Assembly (NCBI RefSeq): GCF_035046485.1
Contig: NC_085138.1
Span: 362,393,238-362,457,237, forward strand
From: Aedes albopictus
Taxonomy: Eukaryota; Arthropoda; Insecta; Diptera; Culicidae
Length of the DNA stretch: 64,000 nucleotides
Direction of reading: 5' to 3'
Shown here: positions 1 to 10,400 of the stretch, in pieces
How the letters are laid out: each line of letters starts with the position of its first letter
How positions within the stretch are numbered: the first letter of the stretch is position 1
The notes under the pieces: generated by a model
Told to the model about the DNA's origin: nothing
Seen by the model: the letters and a program-made list of their open reading frames with translations, nothing else
Database searches by the model: none
Program-made: the position numbers and the translations under genes

Positions 1-900
1 ATTAAGAGGGTTCTTGAGCTGTTTCTTCAGATATTCTTCCAAGCATTCATGTAGGAATTGCTCCAATATATTCAGAAATTGTCCAAGAAATCCTAAAAAA
101 ATCTAGGAATTTCCAAGGATGTCTCCAGGAGTTTTTCAGGGGATTTCTTGTGACAATTCTCCAGAGATTTCCTATAAATTCCTTCGAAAATCCATTAATG
201 GATTCTCAGTAATTTGTTCAATTTCTGAAACAACTTTTAAAAATCCCTGGTGCAATATCTCATCCCATGAGATATTTCTGATAAAAGCACAAGGTCAATT
301 AAAGTAGTCCGTGTAGGAATTTCTAACTCTTAAAGAAACCTTTGAAAAAATTTGTAATGAAATTTCCAATACAATATTTGAAAAACTCCATAGAAGAACT
401 TTTGAAGAAATCCCTTGCAAAAATTCCTGACGTAATCCCTAAAACTTCTGAGGAAGCCTCTGGAGATGAAAATATCTCCTCAAAGTAAATAATTGCAGAA
501 GGAATCCCAGCACGAATTTCAGAAAAAAAAACTGAAAGAATTTCTCAAGAAATTGTCAGTTGAATTCCTGTAGAAATTTTAGGATGTTCTTTTGAATGAA
601 TCTTTTGAGGAATATCCGAATAAATTCCGGGGAAAATCTTGAAGAAATCCCAGTATAAATTCCTGGAAAAGTTTCTCGGGAAACCCATGGTGGCATTCCT
701 AGAAAAAAAAAAATAGCATGGAATTGATAGGAAAATTCCTGGATAAATTGTTTAATTAAATGTTTGAAAGATTTTTTAAAAGTATACTTGGATAAATCCG
801 TGGACGAATTTCTGAAAAAAATCTTGAGTGCGTGGAGAATGGCATAAATAAGCGTCTGCAAAGATTCTTGAAAAAAACTTTTGAACAGTATGACCCATAA
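1..900. repeat. Degenerate GGAATTCC-type low-complexity repeat
   Basis: The stretch is dominated by short variants of motifs such as GAAATTCC, GGAATTTC and AATCCC, spaced about 10-15 bases apart. Short open frames occur on both strands but their composition simply reflects the motif, so none is called as a gene. The same sequence style recurs at 3.4-4.6, 15.4-16, 22.4-23.2, 33.2-34.3, 40.1-41.6, 48.1-49.2 and 61.4-61.8 kb. Confidence 0.6.
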
Positions 901-2030
901 AAAATGCGAAAATCCATTTTTTTCTTTCTTTGGTAATTTTTGTTGAAATATTTCTTATGAATTCAGGTTTTTTAGATAGGGCTACAATAAGGAGGTGATT
1001 GTCATACAGGATATCTCAAATAAGTGTCAAAATATTCATTGGTTACGTATATGGGATACCTAATAGTTGCCATCAATTTCTGAAAAAAATAAATGTTTCC
1101 TCGAATTTTTGGAGCTTTACGAATTAAAATGAAAACTTTTAAATACATGTAAATCATGCAGAAATATGTACTCTTAAAAACGCGGCCTTTTGAAAAACTT
1201 TTTGAAAACAATAGCAGATGCTTAGGAACCAAAAACTAAAAAATGTGGCATATTTCAAAACCCTTAGTTAATATAGATTTATAAATAACTTTACTCTGTT
1301 TGAAAAAAAATCAAAATAATTTCTTGCTAATGAAGGCTCATAAACCTACGTTTATAATAGACACAAATACGTAGTATTTAAAAAGAGTTTGATACTTCAT
1401 ACATTTGTTTTTCTGAAAATGTCCATTTGTCGTACACTCTAGTTTTCAGTAAATGTCACATAACTTATAAGATAATAATTTTTTTCACCTGTCTAAATCA
1501 TCAACGATCGCCTGAAGACCTTGTCTAGCTATGAAAGTGCTGTTCTTGAAATAAAATTTAGTTGAATGTGATTGAGAGCAATTTGACAAAAAATACAATC
1601 TTAAAAAAAACACCTCTGGCACGAAGACGTTTTTGAGATCCTTATCTTCAACATTACTTTTTTCAAAGGTTTATGATTCAAATCAGTAAATGTTCCTATG
1701 CCGTTGATAAATTAGTGCCTTGACTATATTATCCAATAGAAAAATGCAAGGTTTATCGATTGAAAGCACGTGAGCAATGTCTTCGAAAACTTTCGCATTT
1801 TTTTATGGGCCATACTGTATTTCCAAAGGAATTCCCGTAGAAATTCCCAAGAATCATTTTTGAAAAAATGTCTTAAGAATTCGTAGAGAAATTATTGTAC
1901 TTGTCCTTAAAGGAAATGCCGAATAAATTTCTCTAGTAATACATAGAGGAATATCTGAAGAAAACTCTGAAGGAATCTGTATATGATGGAAACGTACTGC
2001 GTGTAGCTTTGGCACGCAACGACCTACCTA
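901..2030. other. AT-rich intergenic DNA, no gene seen
   Basis: I see no coding region, RNA gene or clear transposon end here. Around 1800-1980 the GAATTCC-type low-complexity style returns briefly. Confidence 0.5.
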
Positions 2031-2038
2031 ATTTGCAA

Positions 2039-2660
2039 AATCATGAAGATTGATATATCGCAAGCCATGTTTCATAATTGTTTGGAAAATGGCCACTTCC
2101 CCAGGTGGTTCCAGGTTTCCGGAACATCCGGGATGGTGGCCAATATATCCAAGAACCTCTGAATTCTTCTCTAGCGTACTTGTTTTGAAAAATTATGAAG
2201 ATTGATATGTCACAAGCCAGGTTTCATAACTGTTTGGAAAATGGCCACTTCCTCGGGTGGTTGTAGGTTTCCGGAACATCCGGGATGGTGGCCAATATAT
2301 CCAAAAACCTCTAAATTCTCTTCTAACATACTTGTTTTGCAGAATCATGAAGATAGATATATCGCAAGCCATGTTTCATAACTGTTTGGAAAATGGACAC
2401 TTCCCCGGGTGGTTTCAGCCCAAGAAACAGAAGTAGCTAAATAACAGTTTCTTAAGCTAAAGTTTGCTTAAGAGTGGTTTGTTCCACTGTTATACAGCAA
2501 AAATGTTTGTTGGGAGGTTCCCGGAACATCCGGGATGGCGGCCAATATGTCAAAAATAAAACCTTTGAATATTCCTTCAACATACTTAGTGTATAAAATT
2601 ACGAAGAAATGAATCATGACAAGCCTGTTTTTAGAATTATGCGAGAAAAATGTCAGGTGT
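2039..2660. repeat. Tandem repeat, ~152-bp unit, about four copies
   Basis: Copies begin at the AAT(C/T)ATGAAGAT motif near 2039, 2191, 2343 and, more diverged, 2597. Each carries the block CCGGAACATCCGGGATGG followed by GGCCAATAT. The first two spacings are 152 bp. The last is longer because a 96-bp insertion interrupts the third unit. Confidence 0.85.
2419..2514. mobile_element. 96-bp MITE-like insertion inside the 152-bp tandem repeat
   Basis: The segment has imperfect inverted ends (CCCAAGAAACA at the left, TGTTTGTTGGG at the right). It sits where neighbouring repeat units read straight through from GGTGGTT to AGGTTTCCGG. AG on both sides may be a two-base target duplication. The superfamily is not assignable. 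Confidence 0.6.
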
Positions 2661-2860
2661 AAAAGACCGATGCAACACAAAACGAAACCGAGGAGGACAA
2701 CTTAACCGAGGGCTCCGGACGAGAGAAAGAAAGACACGTTTATACTCGTTGGTAGTCAAACTCGAAGTGAAGATTTATTGTCATAAACGCTAGCAAAACA
2801 AGTGTTGCCAGAAGGGCTGCATACTTGGTGTAGTCGGTTGCGTACTCTTACACGGTTAAC

Positions 2861-3016
2861 CATAGGCGAAACTACCGGGGGTGCCGGGGGTGCCAGGCAC
2901 CCCCTGGAATTTTGAATCATTGCTGTGAGATATGGGGCGATGAATGATGAATGGATGAACGAATGAATATTAGTTTGTAGTGCACCCCCTGGCAAATATC
3001 CGTAGTTTCGCCAATG
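2861..3016. mobile_element. 156-bp hAT-type MITE with 8-bp target duplication
   Basis: Inverted ends CATAGGCGAAACTAC and GTAGTTTCGCCAATG match at 14 of 15 positions. They are flanked by a perfect 8-bp direct repeat CGGTTAAC at 2853-2860 and 3017-3024. An 8-bp duplication is typical of hAT elements. The interior contains two copies of a GGGGGTGCC motif and has no coding capacity. Confidence 0.85.
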
Positions 3017-3024
3017 CGGTTAAC

Positions 3025-3409
3025 AAGGTGTAGGGAACGTGTGAAAAGTGTCCTCCGAACGCACCCGAAACACGACCCGGAACATCCGGAACCAAAACCA
3101 GACAATCCCAATTTACTCAAGCTATGCGTCTGTAATAATAAAAAGATAATTGAACATGTTTGCAATCATATTGCATGTGTTTTTTTACAAGTTATCAGTG
3201 ATTAAAAGGAAGTTAGTCCATTTTTGACCCGATTTGACCCATACAACCCCTTCAATAACTCAAACCCCAAGGATTAAAATACCATTTTAATATTTTTCCA
3301 TACAACCAAGCGCGATCTTCGTTCCAAATTTCGTTAAAATCGGTTGGAAAATGAAGTCACAGTGATTTTTTGAAATTAAAGTCCCAACTAGGACCGAAAC
3401 GGGTTAAGA
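3025..3409. other. Intergenic, no gene seen
   Basis: No supported coding region. A stretch near 3215-3410 (TTTTTGACCCGATTTGACCC onward) resembles dispersed AT-rich repeats but has no identifiable ends. Confidence 0.4.
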
Positions 3410-4589
3410 ATATCCGAAGTAATTTCTTGGAAATCTCGGGAGAAATTCCCGGAGGAATCTCTGGGAGAATTTATCTAGGAATCCTTTGAGGAACTCCTGG
3501 AGTAATTTTTGGAGGAATTTATGGACGCATCTTTGAAAGAATCCCTTTAAAAATATCTGGGAAATCTCTAAAGGAATTCCTGCAGTTATCTCTGGAGGAA
3601 TTCCTGGATGAATCTCCGGGGGAATTCGTGGAAGGATTTCTAGATGAATTCCTGGAAGAATTTCTGGTCGAACCTGTGGAGGAATCCCTTGAAAAATTTC
3701 TGAAAAATCTTTAGAGGAATTCTGGGAGAATTCTAGGAGAATTTTCTGGAGGAATCCCTGATGGAATTTCTGGAGGTATCCCTGGAAGAATTCCTCGAGA
3801 ATTTCCTGGAAGAATCCATGTCGGAATACCAGGAGGATTTTTGGAGGAATTCCTAAAGGAATTTTTGGGAAATATCGGGAGAATTTCCCGGAGGAATTAC
3901 TGGAGGAATTTATGCACGAATCTCTGGAGGAATCCCTGGAAAAAAACCTTAGAACCCCCTAGAGAAATTCCTAGAGGTATCTTTGAAGGAATTCCTGGAA
4001 CTTGGAACTGGAACTTGGAAGAATCCCTGGAGGTTTTCTGGAAGACTTGAGCAATTATCGGAGGAATTCCGGTAGGAAATCCTGGAGGAAATTCTGGAGG
4101 AAATTCTGGAGGAAATCCCTAGAGGAATTTTTGGAAAAATTGCTGGAGTAATGCTTGGAGGATTTTCTTTAGAAATCCTCCAGGGAATTTCTATAGGAAT
4201 CCCTGGAGGAATTGCTGGATGAATCTCTAAAGCAATCCCTGAAACTAATTCTGGGACTTAACGAATCTCTGGGTGAATCCTTGGAAAAAATCTAGAAAAT
4301 CTCTAGTGAAATTCCATGAGGAATCTCTGGAAGAATTCCTTGTGGAATTCGTGGAGGATTTCTGAAGGAATCCCTGGAGGAACGCCTGGATAAATCTCTG
4401 AAGGAGTTCTTGGAGGAATTCCTGTTGAAATCCTTGGAAGAGGAATCCCTGGACGAATTCTTTGAAGAACCCCTGCAGAATTCCCTGGAGGAATTGCATG
4501 AGGAATACCTGGAAGAATCTCAGGAGGAATTCATGGGGAAATCTCTGGAAGTTTTCTGTATGAATCTCTGGAGGAATTCCTTGCGAATT
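3410..4589. repeat. GGAATTCCTGGA-type degenerate repeat block
   Basis: This is the strongest example in the window of a ~12-15-bp degenerate repeat built from GGAGGAATTCCTGGA variants. It is open in several frames on both strands and predicts Glu/Phe/Leu-rich or Gln/Phe-rich peptides. That follows from the palindromic GAATTC core and is not evidence for coding. Confidence 0.8.
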
Positions 4590-4768
4590 TCATCAGGATG
4601 TCGGATAGCAAGCCGATTAAAATGGTTCTAGGTGGGCAGATCAAGTGGAGGACGATTTGCGGACCCTTCGCAGAGTGCGGAACTGGGGACTCACAGCCAT
4701 GTACCGAGAAGAATGGAGACGACTCCCACGTACAGCAGGCCTTAGCCTGACCGGTAAGATAAGGTAGT
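4590..4768 (+). pseudogene. Relic of an RTE-clade LINE 3' end
   Basis: The segment matches the last part of the RTE copy at 44173-46008: the CATCAGGATGTCGGATAGCA block, then TGGAGGACGAT, the GCAGAGTGCGGAACTGG block and GGCCTTAGCCTGA. It ends in the GGTAAGATAAGGTAG tail. Relative to that copy, about 45 bases (the CGAGAGTCATCCGACC region) are missing. It is non-coding and ends at the typical RTE short-repeat tail. Confidence 0.85.
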
Positions 4769-6375
4769 TAGTAACAATTCCTCAGTTTCTGCACCGTTGT
4801 TCTGTGTACTCCCTCAGAATTACCCAGTAGCATGTCGACCAGGCTTGGCATTGATCACCGTTAGTGTTCACTTTCAAACCGACCTGAGCATGTTTTCGTT
4901 TTCACTGCCACACAATCGCAATAGGCTCATCAAATCGCCGTACAACGTAGTCAAGATGAAAAAACAAATTGTTTGTCGGTTGCGTCGTTACCTCGGGGAC
5001 TTCAACAATCACGATTTTGTTTTGAGTGACGTTCGGAGTTCTCGGCCTATTGAATCGATGGTCATGACGGTCGCGACAGTACGGCAGCAGTGTGTGGTGT
5101 CTACTCGATTGACACCTGACACCTGACACCTAGTTAAATAACATATTTGGAACTGCATTCTGTGCATGAAATGTGATAAAACATCAATAAACAATTATAA
5201 AAAGAAGGCTTTCCCATAACTACACAATTACGTAGTGATGAGTCCGGCTCATTTGTTTGAATTACAGGCTAATGGCACACTGTACAATTGTTCGAGCCCC
5301 CATAATGCTCAAGGTATTTATGACGATTTTTTTTCATGACTGATCCAAAGCCCTTAGAATAGAGGAACATAGACCTTATGAAGCATCCAACATTTTGGAC
5401 GTTATTTCGTCTTAAGCCTGCTTCATTAAGACCGGGAGATTATGGTCCCTGACGATCCGGCCCCAAACCATACATTAGTTACAATACGCCTCGATGGAGG
5501 GAGAGTAAACCTATATTCGGTGGTAATATACTGGCTAAACATTTTTGACTGTCGAAAACGATTCCCAGTTTAGCATCCCGTACTAAAAATGCTCCCAACG
5601 CTACAACAGAAACCCTACGTTGCGAAAAGATATTTGTGCAAGATTTGAACATTTGAAATAGGGTGACAAAGGGTATTATCGGCAGGTTTGTTCTCTTCGT
5701 CATGGGGGGTTTTTGTCAACCAAATTGCCTGAAACTTGGTAGTATAATTCAGCTTGGTTGGGAAAGATTTGGGGCCAATTTTGAGTTCAACAGGTTTCAA
5801 AAAACCCTCTATGACGAAGAGAACAAAACGGTCGAGAATACGTAAGTTCCCCTATATTATGCTAGGTAATTATAAATCTTATCAACTCTACAAACGGCAT
5901 CAAATCAAACCTAGAATTTCAAGAGTCAAGACGCACAGATTCAATCATTGACGGTCAAACGAGCGACGGTCTAGACGGGTGATGGTTGTATATGGAAAAA
6001 AGTCGTTATGGTTACCAATGGTATCTATGTCGTGTCGATGTGCTTTGGGTTGGTGATGCATGGTTGCTACCATCGCTTTCATTGGTGTTGCATCACATGG
6101 GCAAAACCCTAGCATGCTTGTGAACTTCACGACTAATGCCAAGCCGTCGACCCTGTAGACTCAGCGCGAGGAGTCTTATTCAGTTGTGCTTGTTTAACCG
6201 CTGAGTTGATTGAGTTACATATGCTGCCTCAGTTGGTTTCAGAGCAATGCTCTTCAATGTAGCTAAAATGGTTACTGTCCCAAAGACCTGAACTTCTGAG
6301 CCTTAAAGTGGTTTGGTTGATTAAGATGAAGGATGCTAGAAAAAAAAACTTTAAAATAATATAAGTAAAAGTATT
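4769..6375. other. Intergenic region downstream of the esterase-like gene; no gene seen
   Basis: No convincing reading frame. A small imperfect inverted pair (TTGTTCTCTTCGTCAT near 5690 and ATGACGAAGAGAACAAAAC near 5812) suggests a short foldback element. TGACACCTGACACCTGACACC near 5110-5130 is a three-copy 7-bp microrepeat. Confidence 0.4.
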
Positions 6376-6381
6376 TTTATT
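6376..6381 (-). terminator. Candidate poly(A) signal for the esterase-like gene
   Basis: AATAAA on the minus strand lies 96 bases beyond the TAG stop of the gene. A second AATAAA is closer, at 6417-6412. Either would fit a short 3' UTR. The assignment is by motif and position only. Confidence 0.5.
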
Positions 6382-6476
6382 GGACGTCTACTTCATAAAG
6401 ATCACACAATATTTATTACGTATACCATTAATACCTATAACTAACCAAATACACTTATCACACACATTGTACATCC

Positions 6477-7482
6477 CTAGAAATGATCATTGGAGAGTTG
6501 GTACCGCCAGTTTCTGACCTCCATCTCCTCGTCCAAATCGGTCAGAATAGCATTCACGTTCTCCCCGAACTCATTGTTCCCCCGACGACCCCCACTCACC
6601 GAAGAACCTTCCACCGTCCGCAGACCTCCGATGACACTCTTATTGCTAGCACTAGCCCCGAAACTGGTGGGCCCCACACTTTCACCTCCGGCGACGAACC
6701 TCTTGAAGTTCTCACCGTACAACGGATTGTTGCGCACCACCCGACTCGTGGACGGCCCACTCGTACTGGTGGTCGTCGTCTTGATCCGATGGCTGATACC
6801 GGTGATGTTGAACTCGTCATCGTCCGCGGCACTATCACTCACTCCCGCCTTTTTGGAGCGGTTCTTCCGATCGAACAACTTCGACCGGAAGAAGAACTTG
6901 TGTCATAAGATATTGGTGAAATTGGTGTTCGTGTTCTTCTTCAGGACGTAGACGCAGACGCACAGGACGGCCAGAAGCATGCAGACTAGGGTCAGCATCG
7001 AGAAGAAGGCATGCTTGTAGCGGGACGCTTCTGACGACTCGCGGAAGAGTTCCTGCTCTTCTTCGAGGATCAAGTCGATCCGGCGGTTCCGGAGCCGTTC
7101 TTGATCGGTGGCATTCATAATGTGGGACAGCTTCGGTAGGAATCCGTACCAGAAGCTGTCGAGCCGTCGCAGGTAGTGGAAGTATTCGGAATCTTTGGTA
7201 TTGTCCAGGTAGATGGCGCTCTTGGACGAGCGAGAGCTCTCTTGGTCTTCGAGGTTGATGTGACCCAAGAGGTAGGGGTTCTCCGGGCTAGGGGCCTGGT
7301 CGTCCTGGTTGGTGTTCAGCAGTTTACTTTCGATAGTTTTGATGTTGTCTTCGAAGTTGGTCTCCAGACTGTGCTTGTCGTTCTGGAAAAGACTCTCCGC
7401 TCGCGTGGAGATCAGCTTGATGTACTTGAGATTGTTGGTGTACGGTTGCCACGAGTCGATCTTACGACCAGGCGTGGGATCA
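6477..7482 (-). CDS. Exon 4: stalk, membrane segment and tail
   Basis: The exon begins after TTGCAG and completes the Gly codon (VGDPTPGRK...). A charged stalk follows, with an EEEQELFRESSEASR stretch, then the membrane segment HAFFSMLTLVCMLLAVLCVC and the short tail KKNTNTNFTNIL. TGA lies at 6905-6903. The frame then stays open for 141 codons to TAG. The 54-bp gap between exons 3 and 4 (7483-7546, 64 bp by splice ends) is a small intron. Confidence 0.88.
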
Positions 7483-10400
7483 CTGCAAGTGGATTAAATG
7501 TAGGTGTAAGTGTAGATCATTACAGGGAATTCGAAGAGTTTCTTACCCAACTTTGATGAACTCGGTGAACAAGGCTCGAATTTTCTTGCAGAGCTTATCC
7601 TCGGATTGGGACAGCCGTTTCCGGCCAATCTCCTGGAACAGGCTGGGTCCCATCAGGAAAGGCAGATCGGAGGAGTGCGACGCTCCACCGAAGTAGTTGA
7701 TCTTGCCTCGCATATCCATCGAGTTTGAGTGATGGAAGAGGTAGACGTACAAGTTACCACCTCCTCGTAGGGCTTGTTGGTGAAGCAGGTCGTCGTTTTT
7801 TGAGAGATCCTGGTCGGCTGGGTCTGATGAGGTTAGGCTGAGGACCTCCAGGGTTTTGTAGAACGGAATTTCAAACTTGGTTTCCGTGGTCAGCTTGATG
7901 ATTGAGTGGAGCAGATGTGCTGTGGTATCCGGGATCTGATCGAAGAATCGCCAGTTGATAGTTTCACGGATCTAAAAAATAAAGAACATATAAAAACTCC
8001 TGAAATCTTCCTGCAACCTATGAAGCACCATGACGTTTTAATTAAAGTCCCTGAAATCCCATAAAATCTTCCCAAAATTCTCTGAATACATCCTGAAATA
8101 CTCCTGAAATCCCTTTAAATTCAAACTTTACTGAAGCCCTGTCTAAAACCCCCTGGAACTCCTTGATATGCCTTGAAGCTCCCGGAGACCTCTAGAAACC
8201 TTTCTTAACCCCTTGAATTCCCTGAATTCCTCCTTAAACTACTCTGGCACTCCTTGAAGCACCTTGAAAGCCTCAGAAGTCGTACACGACGGTAGCAAGG
8301 TCGGCCTGTTATGTTCGGCAAGGCCGACGTCAGTTTCTGGCCCGGAAAACCCTAACCAACCCAATCCAAATCCAATCCAAATCCAATCCAAATCCAATCC
8401 AAATCCAATCCAAATCCAATCCAAATCCAATCCAAATCCAATCCAAATCCAATCCAAATCCAATCCAAATCCAATCCAAATCCAATCCAAATCCAATCCA
8501 AATCCAATCCAAATCCAATCCAAATCCAATCCAAATCCAATCCAAATCCAATCCAAATCCAATCCAAATCCAATCCAAATCCAATCCAAATCCAATCCAA
8601 ATCCAATCCAAATCCAATCCAAATCCAATCCAAATCCAATCCAAATCCAATCCAAATCCAATCCAAATCCAATCCAAATCCAATCCAAATCCAATCCAAA
8701 TCCAATCCAAATCCAATCCAAATCCAATCCAAATCCAATCCAAATCCAATCCAAATCCAATCCAAATCCAATCCAAATCCAATCCAAATCCAATCCAAAT
8801 CCAATCCAAATCCAATCCAAATCCAATCCAAATCCAATCCAAATAAATCCAAATCCAATCCAAATCCAATCCAAATCCAATCCAAATCCAATCCAAATCC
8901 AATCCAAATCCAATCCAAATCCAATCCAAATCCAATCCAAATCCAATCCAAATCCAATCCAAATCCAATCCAAATCCAATCCAAATCCAATCCAAATCCA
9001 ATCCAAATCCAATCCAAATCCAATCCAAATCCAATCCAAATCCAATCCAAATCCAATCCAAATCCAATCCAAATCCAATCCAAATCCAATCCAAATTCAA
9101 TCCAAATCCAATCCAAATCCAATCCAAATCCAATCCAAATCCAATCCAAATCCAATCCAAATCCAATTCAAATCCAATCCAAATAAATCCAAATCCAAAT
9201 CCAATCCAAATCCAATCCAAATCCAATCCAAATCCAATCCAAATCCAATCCAAATCCAATCCAAATCCAATCCAAATCCAATCCAAATTCAATCCAAATC
9301 CAATCCAAATCCAATCCAAATCCAATCCAAATCCAATCCAAATCCAATCCAAATCCAATCCAAATCCAATCCAAATCCAATCCAAATCCAATCCAAATCC
9401 AATCCAAATCCAATCCAAATCCAATCCAAATCCAATCCAAATCCAATCCAAATCCAATCCAAATCCAATCCAAATCCAATCCAAATCCAATCCAAATCCA
9501 ATCCAAATCCAATCCAAATCCAATCCAAATCCAATCCAAATCCAATCCAAATCCAATCCAAATCCAATCCAAATCCAATCCAAATCCAATCCAAATCCAA
9601 TCCAAATCCAATCCAAATCCAATCCAAATCCAATCCAAATCCAATCCAAATCCAATCCAAATCCAATCCAAATCCAATCCAAATAAATCCAAATCCAATC
9701 CAAATCCAATCCAAATCCAATCCAAATCCAATCCAAATCCAATCCAAATCCAATCCAAATCCAATCCAAATCCAATCCAAATCCAATCCAAATCCAATCC
9801 AAATCCAATCCAAATCCAATCCAAATCCAATCCAAATCCAATCCAAATCCAATCCAAATCCAATCCAAATCCAATCCAAATCCAATCCAAATCCAATCCA
9901 AATCCAATCCAAATCCAATCCAAATCCAATCCAAATCCAATCCAAATCCAATCCAAATCCAATCCAAATCCAATCCAAATTCAATCCAAATCCAATCCAA
10001 ATCCAATCCAAATCCAATCCAAATCCAATCCAAATCCAATCCAAATCCAATTCAAATCCAATCCAAATAAATCCAAATCCAAATCCAATCCAAATCCAAT
10101 CCAAATCCAATCCAAATCCAATCCAAATCCAATCCAAATCCAATCCAAATCCAATCCAAATCCAATCCAAATTCAATCCAAATCCAATCCAAATCCAATC
10201 CAAATCCAATCCAAATCCAATCCAAATCCAATCCAAATCCAATCCAAATCCAATCCAAATCCAATCCAAATCCAATCCAAATCCAATCCAAATCCAATCC
10301 AAATCCAATCCAAATCCAATCCAAATCCAATCCAAATCCAATCCAAATCCAATCCAAATCCAATCCAAATCCAATCCAAATCCAATCCAAATCCAATGCA

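Noticed and set aside
3841..4631. Glu/Phe/Leu-rich frames on both strands
   Set aside because: They are produced by GGAATTCC-type degenerate repeats and are mirrored on the opposite strand.
6483..6951. Plus-strand frames of 141 and 153 codons opposite exon 4
   Set aside because: They are shadows of the minus-strand gene, which has signal peptide, fold motifs and splice sites.
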